From positions 1,798,001 to 1,862,000 of the forward strand of contig JADKGA010000002.1 of the NCBI GenBank assembly GCA_016717165.1: DNA of 64,000 bases, in the 5' to 3' direction. A program made the position numbers and the translations under genes. Below, piece after piece: positions 30,362 through 38,375 of the stretch (positions are counted from its first letter, which is position 1; each line of letters begins with the position of its first letter). Under the pieces are notes generated by a model that was not told where the DNA came from, did not search any database, and saw only the letters and a list, made by a program, of their open reading frames with translations. Source of the stretch: Candidatus Lutibacillus vidarii. GTDB lineage: Bacteria; Actinomycetota; Actinomycetes; Actinomycetales; Dermatophilaceae.

Positions 30362-31101
30362 GGGAGCCCGGCGACCGCAAGCGCCTCGGGCAGCGTGAAG
30401 GCCCCCTTGTACAGCGCCGACCCGATGATCGCCCCCTCCACCCCCTCGCCGACGAGCTCGCGGATGGCGGCCACATCGGCCAGGGTCGAGACCCCACCGG
30501 AGGCGACGACCGGGCGGTCGGTGCGGGCGCAGACGTCGCGGAGCAGCTGCAGGTTGGGTCCGGCGAGCATGCCGTCCTTGGCGACATCGGTCACGACATA
30601 CCGGGCGCAGCCCTCGGCGTCGAGCCGGGCGAGGGTCTCCCACAGCTCGCCGCCCTCGCTGGTCCAGCCACGCGCCGCGAGCCGGGTGCCGCGGACATCC
30701 AGGCCGACGGCGACCCGGTCGCCGTGCTCGGCGATGGCGCTCGCCGTCCACTCCGGGTGCTCCAAGGCCGCGGTGCCGAGGTTGACCCGCCGGCAGCCGG
30801 TGCCCAGGGCGAAGGCCAGCGACTCGGCGTCGCGGATCCCGCCGGAGAGCTCGACGTCGAGGTCGAGCCGGCCGACGATCTGGGCGATGAACTCCCGGTT
30901 GCTGCCTCGCCCGAAGGCGGCATCGAGGTCGACGAGGTGGATCCACTCGGCGCCGGCATCCTGCCAGGCCTTCGCGGCCAGCCACGGGTCGCCGAAGGTC
31001 CACCCGGAGCCGGCGACCCCCTGCTGGAGCTGGACCGCCGTGCCGCCGGCGATATCGACCGCGGGCAGTAGTTCCAGCCGCGGCAGCGGTATGCCGGTCA
31101 T
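30358..31101 (-). CDS. priA: Phosphoribosyl isomerase (HisA, probably bifunctional PriA)
   Basis: A 247-residue beta-alpha barrel. It isomerises ProFAR in histidine synthesis; in most actinobacteria lacking trpF the same enzyme also works in tryptophan synthesis. Seen are ELLPAVDIAGGTAVQLQQG with the first catalytic Asp, VELSGGIRD, VTDVAKDGML with the second Asp, and VVASGGVSTLADV. The ATG overlaps the stop of the upstream gene. Dual use is inferred from phylum, not visible here. Confidence 0.94.
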   Translation of the reverse strand: MTGIPLPRLELLPAVDIAGGTAVQLQQGVAGSGWTFGDPWLAAKAWQDAGAEWIHLVDLDAAFGRGSNREFIAQIVGRLDLDVELSGGIRDAESLAFALGTGCRRVNLGTAALEHPEWTASAIAEHGDRVAVGLDVRGTRLAARGWTSEGGELWETLARLDAEGCARYVVTDVAKDGMLAGPNLQLLRDVCARTDRPVVASGGVSTLADVAAIRELVGEGVEGAIIGSALYKGAFTLPEALAVAGLP

Positions 31102-31463
31102 GCCGTCGGCCCCATCGGTGGCGCGGGCGTGGCGCCTGGGTCGGCCGGACCGTCCTGCAGGGCGGGGGTTGCGTCCTGCGGGCCCGCGGCTGCGTCCTGC
31201 GTCGCGGCGGCGAGCTCGGCGCGGTGCGACCAGAGGATGTACGCGGCACCGATGACCAGGACGAGCAGCACCAGCCCGATCCGGGCCTTCCACGTCATGT
31301 TGAGCAGCGCGGTGACGACGAGCATGCCGAGGGCGGAGCCGACCGTGGAGGTGACCGAGGTACGCCGGCGGGTATACCGCCGGGTCGAGGTCGAGCGGCT
31401 CCTGGTCGTGCTCCGCGACGTGCTCCGACTGGTCCGGCGGGTCGTGCTCTTGCGTGTCGTCAT
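31098..31463 (-). CDS. Small membrane protein within the his operon
   Basis: A 121-residue protein. The first 35 residues are Arg/Ser/Thr-rich, followed by two hydrophobic segments (about 40-57 and 62-80) and a Gln/Ala/Pro-rich tail. Both ends overlap neighbours as ATGA (hisH upstream, priA downstream), so it is translated with the operon. No known domain was recognised. Confidence 0.65.
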   Translation of the reverse strand: MTTRKSTTRRTSRSTSRSTTRSRSTSTRRYTRRRTSVTSTVGSALGMLVVTALLNMTWKARIGLVLLVLVIGAAYILWSHRAELAAATQDAAAGPQDATPALQDGPADPGATPAPPMGPTA

Positions 31464-32101
31464 AGGGATCTCACCCAGTTCTCCAGCAGGTGTGCGCCGG
31501 CGTCGCCGGACTTCTCGGGGTGGAACTGCGTCGCCGTGAGCGGGCCGTTCTCGACCGCTGCGACGAAGTCGGAGCCGTGCGTGGCCCAGGTCACCACGGG
31601 CGCGACCGCGGCGAAGGCCTCGGTCACCTCGAGCGACCACTGCTGGACGGCATACGAGTGGACGAAGTAGAACCGCTGGTCCTCGACCCCGGCGAAGAGC
31701 CGCGAGCCGGCGCCGGGACGCACCGGCGACCAGCCCATGTGCGGGACGACCGGCGCGTCGAGCCGGGTCACCGTGCCCGGCCATTCACCGAGACCGGGCT
31801 CGCTGGGCCCGGTGGACGGCTCGGTCGAGCCGTCGAAGAGGACCTGCATCCCGACGCACACGCCGAGGACCGGCCGGGAGCCGGCGAGCCGCCTGTCGAT
31901 GAGGTAGGGCCCATTGACGGCGCGCAGGCCCGCCATACAGGCATGGAAGTTACCGACCCCGGGGACGACCAGACCGTCGGCCGCGAGCACCGCGTCAGCG
32001 GCAGCGGTGAGCTCGACCCGGGCCCCGACCCGCTCCAGGGCCCGGACGGCCGAGCGGACGTTGCCGCTGCCGTAGTCGAGGACGACGACCGAGGCGCTCA
32101 C
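31460..32101 (-). CDS. hisH: Imidazole glycerol phosphate synthase glutaminase subunit
   Basis: A 213-residue class I glutamine amidotransferase that feeds ammonia to HisF. The nucleophilic Cys is in GVCVGMQVLFDGS (about residue 84), and the His/Glu pair in TQFHPEKSG near residue 195. The start VSASVVVLDYGSGNV is typical. GTG start overlaps the preceding gene as GTGA. hisF is not in the window. Confidence 0.96.
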   Translation of the reverse strand: MSASVVVLDYGSGNVRSAVRALERVGARVELTAAADAVLAADGLVVPGVGNFHACMAGLRAVNGPYLIDRRLAGSRPVLGVCVGMQVLFDGSTEPSTGPSEPGLGEWPGTVTRLDAPVVPHMGWSPVRPGAGSRLFAGVEDQRFYFVHSYAVQQWSLEVTEAFAAVAPVVTWATHGSDFVAAVENGPLTATQFHPEKSGDAGAHLLENWVRSL

Positions 32102-32748
32102 AGCCCGAGCTCCTCGTGCCAGAGCCGCTCCTCGTGGACGGCGCCCTCGAATCCGGCGACGGCCCGGCCGTCCGGGAGCACCCGACGGCACCGCTCGTCG
32201 TCGCCGACCAGGGCCGATCCGTCGAGCAGCGGGCCGCCGGGCAGGCCGAGCACCGCGAGGAGGTCGACGAGGAAGTCCCGGGGGGCACCGGCGACATCGG
32301 AACCGACCGCGCGCAGGGCGTCCAGCGCGCCCGGGTCGGCGACCCCTGAGGCCGCGACGAGGCTGGGCAGCGAGAGGAGCGGCAGCCCGCCGGGGGGGAC
32401 CAGCCCCTCCCCCGGGCTCCAAGCCAGCCACCGCCGACCGGACCGCCAGCCGCGCGCGGCGACACAGACCACCGCCTCGCCGCCGCGGACGACCAGCCCG
32501 ATCGCCGGACGCATGCGGGCCGGCACGGGGCGGTTGACCAGGAGGACGACCGGGTCGTCATACGGCGGCTCGACCGCAGTACGACCAGTCGCGGGGACGA
32601 CCACCACCCAGCCGTGCTCCAGCGGGGCGACGTCGACGGGCACCACCCCGCGCGCCGCCCACACCTCGACCGCGGAGGTCGCGGCCCGGATGAGGAGCAG
32701 GCCGGAGGGCAGCGGCCGACGCTGCCGCGGAACAGGAGGGGTCGCCAC
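32098..32748 (-). CDS. Unidentified protein between hisB and hisH
   Basis: About 216 residues with no domain I recognise. It has many short strands of Val, Leu and Trp and no membrane segment or signal peptide. GTG at 32748, 8 bp after the hisB stop, is the most plausible start; it overlaps hisH as GTGA. Codon use looks like the neighbours. Its conserved location suggests operon membership and not necessarily a role in histidine synthesis. Confidence 0.6.
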   Translation of the reverse strand: MATPPVPRQRRPLPSGLLLIRAATSAVEVWAARGVVPVDVAPLEHGWVVVVPATGRTAVEPPYDDPVVLLVNRPVPARMRPAIGLVVRGGEAVVCVAARGWRSGRRWLAWSPGEGLVPPGGLPLLSLPSLVAASGVADPGALDALRAVGSDVAGAPRDFLVDLLAVLGLPGGPLLDGSALVGDDERCRRVLPDGRAVAGFEGAVHEERLWHEELGL

Positions 32749-32756
32749 GGTGGTCG

Positions 32757-33371
32757 TCAGAGCGCACCCTTGGCGCTCGGTATGCCGACGACGCGGTCGT
32801 CCCACGCCACCGCGGCCCGCAGTGCCCGGGCGACCGCCTTGTACTGGGCCTCGACGATGTGGTGCGGGTCGCGGCCGGCGAGCACCCGGACGTGCAGGGC
32901 GATGCCCGCGTTGGCGGCGAAGGTCTCCAGGACGTGGCGGGTCAGCGACCCGGTGTACCCATCGCCGATGACGACATACGCCTGGCCCTCGGGCTCTCCG
33001 GAGTGGACGCAGTACGGCCGCCCGGCCACGTCGACGACGGCCTGGACCAGGGCCTCGTCGAGCGGGACGGTCGCCTCGCCGAAGCGCGCGATGCCGGACT
33101 TGTCGCCGAGGGCGGTCCGCACCGCGGTCCCCAGGACGATCGCGACGTCCTCGACGGTGTGGTGGGCGTCGACGTCGATATCGCCGGTGGCGGTGACGGT
33201 GAGGTCGACGAGGGCGTGCTTGGCCAGCGAGGCGAGCATGTGGTCGTAGAAGCGCACCCCGGTGGAGATGCGCGACTCACCGGTGCCGTCGAGGTCCACC
33301 CGCAGCTCGACGCTCGACTCGCTGGTCGACCGGCCTATGGTGGCGACGCGCGGCGCGCGGCCTTCATCCAT
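32757..33371 (-). CDS. hisB: Imidazoleglycerol-phosphate dehydratase
   Basis: A 204-residue monofunctional dehydratase. The metal-binding pairs are seen in FYDHMLASLAKHA, DAHHTVEDVAI and DPHHIVEAQYKAVARAL. No phosphatase domain is fused, as in other actinobacteria. It overlaps the hisC stop by 8 bp. Confidence 0.97.
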   Translation of the reverse strand: MDEGRAPRVATIGRSTSESSVELRVDLDGTGESRISTGVRFYDHMLASLAKHALVDLTVTATGDIDVDAHHTVEDVAIVLGTAVRTALGDKSGIARFGEATVPLDEALVQAVVDVAGRPYCVHSGEPEGQAYVVIGDGYTGSLTRHVLETFAANAGIALHVRVLAGRDPHHIVEAQYKAVARALRAAVAWDDRVVGIPSAKGAL

Positions 33372-34500
33372 CGGTGCCCTCCTGGCTCTGGTGCAGTCGG
33401 TGCCCGGCCGGGAGGCCGGCCACGGCCGCGAGGAAGGCGTCGGTCTCGGCCGGAGTCCCCGCACTGACGCGCAGGTGGTGCCGGATGCCGACGTCGCGGA
33501 CGAGGACGCCCTGGTCGAGCAGGTGCTGCCAGGTCATCCTCTCATCGACGAGCCCGCCGAAGAGGACGAAGTTCGCGTCGCTCGGCACCGGGTCCAGGCC
33601 GGCTGCGGTGAGCTCGCCGACCATCCGGTCGCGCTGCTCCTTGGTCGCCTCGACCGTCGCGAGCAGGTCGTCCGCGTGCTCCAGGGCGACCCGGGCGATG
33701 ACCTGGGTCTGGGTCGACAGGTGGTACGGCATCCGGACCAGCCGGAGCGCGTCGACGAGCTCGGGGTCGGCGGCGAGATAGCCGAGCCGGCCGCCGGCCA
33801 GCGCGAAGGCCTTGCTCATCGTCCGGGTGACGACGAGCCGGGGCCGCCCGGCCAGCAGGTGCAGCGCCGAGCGGGTCCCCGGCCGGGCGTACTCGGCGTA
33901 GGCCTCGTCGACGACGATGACCGCGCGCGGTGCCGCCTCGTAGGCCGCGATGACGACCTCGTGGGTCAGCGCCGTCCCGGTGGGGTTGTTCGGCGAGCAG
34001 AGGAAGACCATCGCCGGGTCGTGCCGAGCGCACTGCGCGGCGACCGACTCCGGGGTCAGGCCGAACGGGTCGCCGGGAGCGCCTCGGTCCCCGTCGGCCC
34101 AGGGCATCGCGCAGGTCGCGGCGATGATCGGGTGCATCGAGTACGCCGGCGTGAAGCCGAGCGCGACCCGGTCCGCGCCGCCGAACGCCTGGACGAGGTG
34201 GAGCAGCACCTCGTTGGACCCGTTCGCGGCCCAGAGCGCGGCCACCGGGATGGTCACCCCCGCCTGCCGAGCCAGGTATGCCGACAGGGCCTCGCGCAGC
34301 GCGGTGAACTCGCGGTCGGGGTACCGGTTGAGGTCGGCCAGCTCCTCGCCCAGGGCGCGCAGGGCCGCGGCGATGACCGGGGCCGGGACGGCATACGAGC
34401 TCTCGTTGGTGTTGAGCCGGACCGGGACGTCGAGCTGAGGCGCGCCGTACGCGGTGCGTCCGCGCAGGTCGGGGCGCAGCAGGTCACCGACACCGCTCAC
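33364..34500 (-). CDS. hisC: Histidinol-phosphate aminotransferase
   Basis: A 378-residue fold-type I PLP aminotransferase converting imidazole acetol phosphate to histidinol phosphate. Motifs: VRLNTNESSY, ANGSNEVL, CSPNNPTG, VVDEAYAEY, and the PLP Lys in RTMSKAFALAGGRLGY. GTG start overlaps hisD's stop as GTGA. Confidence 0.96.
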   Translation of the reverse strand: MSGVGDLLRPDLRGRTAYGAPQLDVPVRLNTNESSYAVPAPVIAAALRALGEELADLNRYPDREFTALREALSAYLARQAGVTIPVAALWAANGSNEVLLHLVQAFGGADRVALGFTPAYSMHPIIAATCAMPWADGDRGAPGDPFGLTPESVAAQCARHDPAMVFLCSPNNPTGTALTHEVVIAAYEAAPRAVIVVDEAYAEYARPGTRSALHLLAGRPRLVVTRTMSKAFALAGGRLGYLAADPELVDALRLVRMPYHLSTQTQVIARVALEHADDLLATVEATKEQRDRMVGELTAAGLDPVPSDANFVLFGGLVDERMTWQHLLDQGVLVRDVGIRHHLRVSAGTPAETDAFLAAVAGLPAGHRLHQSQEGTDG

Positions 34501-35822
34501 GGCAGGGACCCACCGAAACGGGCCGTGACCGCCTCGCCGTGGCCGGGCAGGTCCTCGGCCTGGGCGAGCGCGACGACGTGCGGGGCCACCTCGGCCAGGG
34601 CGGCGCGGTCATAGCGGACGACGTGGATGCCGCGGAGGAAGGACTGCACCGACAGCCCGCTGGCGTGCGCGGCGGTGCCGGCCGTGGGCAGGACGTGGTT
34701 GGACCCCGCGGCGTAGTCGCCCAGGCTCACCGGGGCGAACCCCCCGACGAAGATCGCGCCCGCGTTGCGGACCCGCTCGGCGACCGCGTCGGCATCGCGG
34801 GTCTGGATCTCCAGGTGTTCGGCCGCGTAGGCGTTGACGACGTCGAGCCCGGCGTCGACGTCGTCGACCAGGACGATCCGGCTCTGCGTGCCGGACAGCG
34901 CCCGGAGCATCCGCTCGCCGTGCTTGGCCTCGGCGACCCGGCGCCGGACCGCGGCCTCGACCGCATCGGCGAGCTCCTGCGAGTCGGTGACGAGGACGGC
35001 GGCCGCCAGCGGGTCGTGCTCGGCCTGGCTGAGCAGGTCCGCCGCGACGTGTTCGGGGTCGGCACTGTCGTCGGCGAGGACGGCGATCTCGGTCGGTCCG
35101 GCCTCGGCGTCGATGCCGACCACGCCCTGGAGCAGCCGCTTGGCCGCCGTGACATAGACATTGCCCGGCCCAGTGACCAGGGCTACCGGCTCGCAGAGGT
35201 CGGCCACGCCGTAGGCGAACATCGCCACGGCCTGGGCGCCGCCGACGGCATACACCTCGTCGACCCCGAGGAGGGCGCAGGTGGCGAGGATGGTGACATT
35301 GGGGTACCCGGCGAAGCCCTCGGCGTTCTCGCGCTGCGGCGGGCTGGCCACCGCGATCGAGCCGACGCCGGCCAGCTGGGCGGGGACGACATTCATGACC
35401 ACGCTGGAGGGGTAGACGGCGAGCCCTCCGGGGACATAGAGCCCGACCCGCTCGACCGGCACCCAGCGCTCGGTCACCGTGCCGCCGGGGGCGACCGTCG
35501 TCGTCGTGTCGACCCGGCGCTGGTCGGCGTGGACCAGCCGGGCCCGCCGGATCGCCTCCTCCAGGGCGGCCCGCAGGTCGGCGGGCAGCGTCGCCAGGGC
35601 TGCCTTGAGCCGCTCGGCCGGGACCCGGACGTGCTCGGGGATGACCTTGTCGAAGCGCTCGGAGAGCTCGCGCAGGGCGACCTCGCCGCGGCGCTGGACG
35701 TCGGCGCAGATCGGGCGGACCGCCTCGAGGGCGGCGTCGATGTCTACTTCGGCCCGGGGCAGGACGTCGCGCAGCTCGCGCAGCGACGGGCGTGTCCCAC
35801 GCAGGTCGGTGCGGGTCATCAT
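34497..35822 (-). CDS. hisD: Histidinol dehydrogenase
   Basis: A 441-residue NAD- and zinc-dependent enzyme that oxidises histidinol to histidine. Family landmarks are ERVGLYVPGGLAVYPSSVVMN, TGPGNVYVTAAKRLL, GIDAEAGPTEI, LLSQAEHDP and the GSNHVLPT segment with a zinc ligand. First gene of the his operon. The ATG at 35822 or the adjacent one at 35819 is the start; 35822 fits a leaderless transcript. Confidence 0.96.
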   Translation of the reverse strand: MMTRTDLRGTRPSLRELRDVLPRAEVDIDAALEAVRPICADVQRRGEVALRELSERFDKVIPEHVRVPAERLKAALATLPADLRAALEEAIRRARLVHADQRRVDTTTTVAPGGTVTERWVPVERVGLYVPGGLAVYPSSVVMNVVPAQLAGVGSIAVASPPQRENAEGFAGYPNVTILATCALLGVDEVYAVGGAQAVAMFAYGVADLCEPVALVTGPGNVYVTAAKRLLQGVVGIDAEAGPTEIAVLADDSADPEHVAADLLSQAEHDPLAAAVLVTDSQELADAVEAAVRRRVAEAKHGERMLRALSGTQSRIVLVDDVDAGLDVVNAYAAEHLEIQTRDADAVAERVRNAGAIFVGGFAPVSLGDYAAGSNHVLPTAGTAAHASGLSVQSFLRGIHVVRYDRAALAEVAPHVVALAQAEDLPGHGEAVTARFGGSLP

Positions 35823-35829
35823 GGGGCGA

Positions 35830-35835
35830 AGTCTA
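35830..35835 (-). promoter_or_regulatory. Putative -10 box of the his operon
   Basis: TAGACT on the minus strand ends 7 nt before the first ATG of hisD and no ribosome binding site intervenes. Confidence 0.5.
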
Positions 35836-35891
35836 GGCCGCGATGTGGACCCCACCGCGGCCTCGACCGCGGGGTGGGCGAGCATGGCCTC

Positions 35892-37103
35892 GTGCCCAGT
35901 GCCGCCGTCGCGCTGTCGCGAGCCCATGTCGGTGTCGCGACCTCCTTCGCGCTGGCCGGCTTCGCGTTCGCCTCCTGGGCCTCGCGGATCCCCGACACGT
36001 CCGTGGCTCTCTCCCTCGGCCCCAGGGGCCTCGGGCTGCTGCTCCTCGTGGGGTCGGCCGGGTCGGTCCTCGCCCTGCCGCTCAGCGGGTGGGTGGTCTC
36101 GCACCTGGGGACGGCTCGGACGGTGCGCTATGGCGCGATGCTGGCCCTGGGTGCCCTCGCCGTCGTCGGGCTCGCCGTGAGCGTCCTGCACTCGGTCGCG
36201 GCGACGGGTGCGGCGCTCTTCGGCGCGACCTTCGGGATCGGCTCATGGGATGTCGCGATGAACGTCCAGGGCGCCCGGGTCGAACAGGCGCTCGGACGCT
36301 CGATCATGCCCCGGCTCCATGCCGCCTTCTCCCTGGGCACGGTCGCCGGCGCCGGGGTGGGGACCGTGGCCACCGCCGCTCGGCTCCCGATCCCGGTCCA
36401 TCTCGGGCTCCTCGCCGTGCTCGGCCTGGCCACCGCGGTGTGGAGCGTGCGGGCCTATCTGCCCGACGGCCGGTCCGCGGCCACGGGCGCGACCGGCCAC
36501 TCGGTGCGGCGCTCGCTCGCCGCATGGACGGAACGCCGGACCCTGCTCATCGGCCTCATCGTCCTCGTCGCCGCCTTCGCGGAGGGGACGGCGAACGACT
36601 GGCTGGCCCTGGCCATGGTCACCGGCTACGGCCTGCCCACCTGGGCCGGCACGCTCGCCCTGGCGACCTTCCTCACCGCGATGACCCTGGGCCGCGCGAT
36701 CGGCACGGTCCTGCTCGACCGCTACGGCCGGGCGCGGGTTGTCGGGGTGACCCTCGCCATGGCTGCCACCGGTGCCGGTCTGGTGTGGCTGGGTCCGGTC
36801 CCCGTCGCGTATGCCGGTGCAGCGCTGTGGGGAGTGGGCGCCAGCCTGGGCTTCCCGGTCGGGATGAGCGCGGCGGCCGACGACCCGGAGCACGCCGGGG
36901 CGCGGGTCGCCGTCGTCTCGACGATCGGCTATCTCGCCTTCCTCGCCGGGCCGCCGGTCGTCGGCCTGGTCGGCCAGCACTCGGGGGTGCTCGTGGCGAT
37001 CACCATCGTCGGGCTGGCCGCCGCACCCGCGCTGCTGCTGCTCCCGGCGCTGGGCGCCCCGCCCCGGGCGGCCCCCCTGCCGGAGCCTCCGCGCTCGATG
37101 TGA
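35892..37103 (+). CDS. MFS transporter, YbjJ-like
   Basis: A 403-residue transporter with about twelve helices. FALAGFAFASWASRIPD at the N-terminus and GTFGIGSWDVAMNVQGARVE resemble the YbjJ/FucP branch of the family. The central loop (about 195-215) precedes the second half starting TLLIGLIVLVAAFAEG. GTG at 35892 was chosen since the frame upstream lies inside antisense hisD. It is divergent from hisD. Substrate unknown. Confidence 0.8.
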   Translation: MPSAAVALSRAHVGVATSFALAGFAFASWASRIPDTSVALSLGPRGLGLLLLVGSAGSVLALPLSGWVVSHLGTARTVRYGAMLALGALAVVGLAVSVLHSVAATGAALFGATFGIGSWDVAMNVQGARVEQALGRSIMPRLHAAFSLGTVAGAGVGTVATAARLPIPVHLGLLAVLGLATAVWSVRAYLPDGRSAATGATGHSVRRSLAAWTERRTLLIGLIVLVAAFAEGTANDWLALAMVTGYGLPTWAGTLALATFLTAMTLGRAIGTVLLDRYGRARVVGVTLAMAATGAGLVWLGPVPVAYAGAALWGVGASLGFPVGMSAAADDPEHAGARVAVVSTIGYLAFLAGPPVVGLVGQHSGVLVAITIVGLAAAPALLLLPALGAPPRAAPLPEPPRSM

Positions 37104-37133
37104 CGGCGCTGCTGACGGCGCTGTTCACGGGGC

Positions 37134-37370
37134 TCAGACTGACGGTGGCCGGCCCCGGCGTGGGAGCGGCCGGGCGTCGCGGGGGCTGCGGCCGGCCTCG
37201 GCCAGGGCCCGGCGCACGACCAGCTCGATCTGGGCGTTGACGCTGCGCAGCTCGTCCTGGGCCCAGTGCGCCAGCGCGTCGTGGACGGCCGGGTCGAGCC
37301 GCAGCAGGACCTGGCGACGCGTGGGCCGAGGCCCACCCGCCGCGTCCTGGCCGCCGCTCGACGCGGACAT
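37134..37370 (-). CDS. Ribbon-helix-helix protein, probable regulator
   Basis: A 78-residue basic protein. RRQVLLRLDPAVHDALAHWA gives the DNA-contacting strand and first helix of a ribbon-helix-helix domain, and the next helix is LRSVNAQIELVVRRALAEAG. Starts 1 bp after the SPFH gene. RHH proteins bind short repeated or palindromic sites as dimers of dimers; such a site lies before this operon, so autoregulation is likely but unproven. Confidence 0.75.
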   Translation of the reverse strand: MSASSGGQDAAGGPRPTRRQVLLRLDPAVHDALAHWAQDELRSVNAQIELVVRRALAEAGRSPRDARPLPRRGRPPSV

Positions 37371-37371
37371 C

Positions 37372-38337
37372 TCAGGCGTACAGCGTGCCGGTGTTGACCA
37401 CCGGCGTCGCGCGGGAGTCGCCGCAGAGCACGACGAGGAGGTTGGACACCATCGCAGCGCGCCGCTCGTCGTCGAGGACGACAATCCCCTGCTCGTCGAG
37501 CCGGGCCAGCGCCATCTCGACCATCCCGACGGCGCCGTCGACGATCCGCGAGCGGGCCGCGATGATCGCCGAGGCCTGCTGCCGCTGGAGCATGGCCTGG
37601 GCGATCTCTGGCGAGTAGGCCAGGTGGCTGATCCGAACCTCGAGGATCTCCACGCCGGCGACGACGACTCGCTCGGCCACCTCGTGGGCCAGCTCGGCCG
37701 AGACGACATCGGTCGAGCCGCGCAGCGAGGTGCCCGCGCCGACGGTGTCGTCATACGGATGCGAGGTCGCGACATGCCGCAGTGCGGACTCGGCCTGAAC
37801 CGCGACGAACTGCTGGTAGCTCTCGACAGCGAAGACGGCCCGTGCGGTGTCGGCGACCTGCCAGACGACGATGGCCGCGATCTCCACCGGGTTGCCCTCG
37901 GAGTCGTTGACCTTGAGGGTGTGCGTCTCGAAGTTGTTGACCCGCACTGAGACATTGCGCTTGGTGGTCAGGGGCATCAGGACGGTCAGTCCGGTGCGGC
38001 GGGCAGTGCCGACATACCGCCCGAAGAACTGGACCACGCGGGACTGGCCCGGCGCGATGACGATGAGCGAGGACAGGATGAGCCCCACGAGGAGCAGGGC
38101 AAGCGTGGTGGCCGCGATATCGACGACGTCGGGAGCGACCTTCGCCTGGACTCTAACGACGACCCGCCAGGCGACAAAGCCGACGAGAGCGACCGCCACC
38201 GCGAGGGCGACGAAGCCGTCGACGGCGAAGGCGGCCCGCTCGCGGACGTTGACCCGGGCACCGTGGTGACCGACCGGGACGTCGGCGACGACGGGGACCG
38301 AGGTGCCGTCCGGTGCGGGGACGGGCTGACTGGACAT
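37372..38337 (-). CDS. SPFH/band-7 domain membrane protein
   Basis: A 321-residue protein with two membrane helices (about 40-62 and 74-98) followed by an SPFH domain (IAPGQSRVVQFFGRYVG through IVVWQVADTARAVFAV) and a C-terminal helical region with LQRQQASAIIAARSRIV. Members organise membrane domains and form large oligomers. Exact role unknown. The ATG at 38337 has a strong GGAGGAGG box. Confidence 0.88.
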   Translation of the reverse strand: MSSQPVPAPDGTSVPVVADVPVGHHGARVNVRERAAFAVDGFVALAVAVALVGFVAWRVVVRVQAKVAPDVVDIAATTLALLLVGLILSSLIVIAPGQSRVVQFFGRYVGTARRTGLTVLMPLTTKRNVSVRVNNFETHTLKVNDSEGNPVEIAAIVVWQVADTARAVFAVESYQQFVAVQAESALRHVATSHPYDDTVGAGTSLRGSTDVVSAELAHEVAERVVVAGVEILEVRISHLAYSPEIAQAMLQRQQASAIIAARSRIVDGAVGMVEMALARLDEQGIVVLDDERRAAMVSNLLVVLCGDSRATPVVNTGTLYA

Positions 38338-38353
38338 GGGGTGCCTCCTCCGA

Positions 38354-38375
38354 GATATCAATGTGATATCACATT
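38354..38375 (-). promoter_or_regulatory. Palindromic operator before the SPFH-RHH operon
   Basis: AATGTGATATCACATT at 38360-38375 is a perfect 16-bp palindrome. GATATC occurs twice (38354-38359 and 38365-38370), 11 bp apart, one helical turn. The site is 17 nt upstream of the SPFH gene and overlaps the peptidase stop codon. It suits binding by the RHH protein encoded downstream. Confidence 0.68.

Noticed and set aside
34539..35891. Long plus-strand extension upstream of the YbjJ-like transporter
   Set aside because: It is antisense to hisD, has no homology, and is open only because of high GC content; the transporter starts at 35892.
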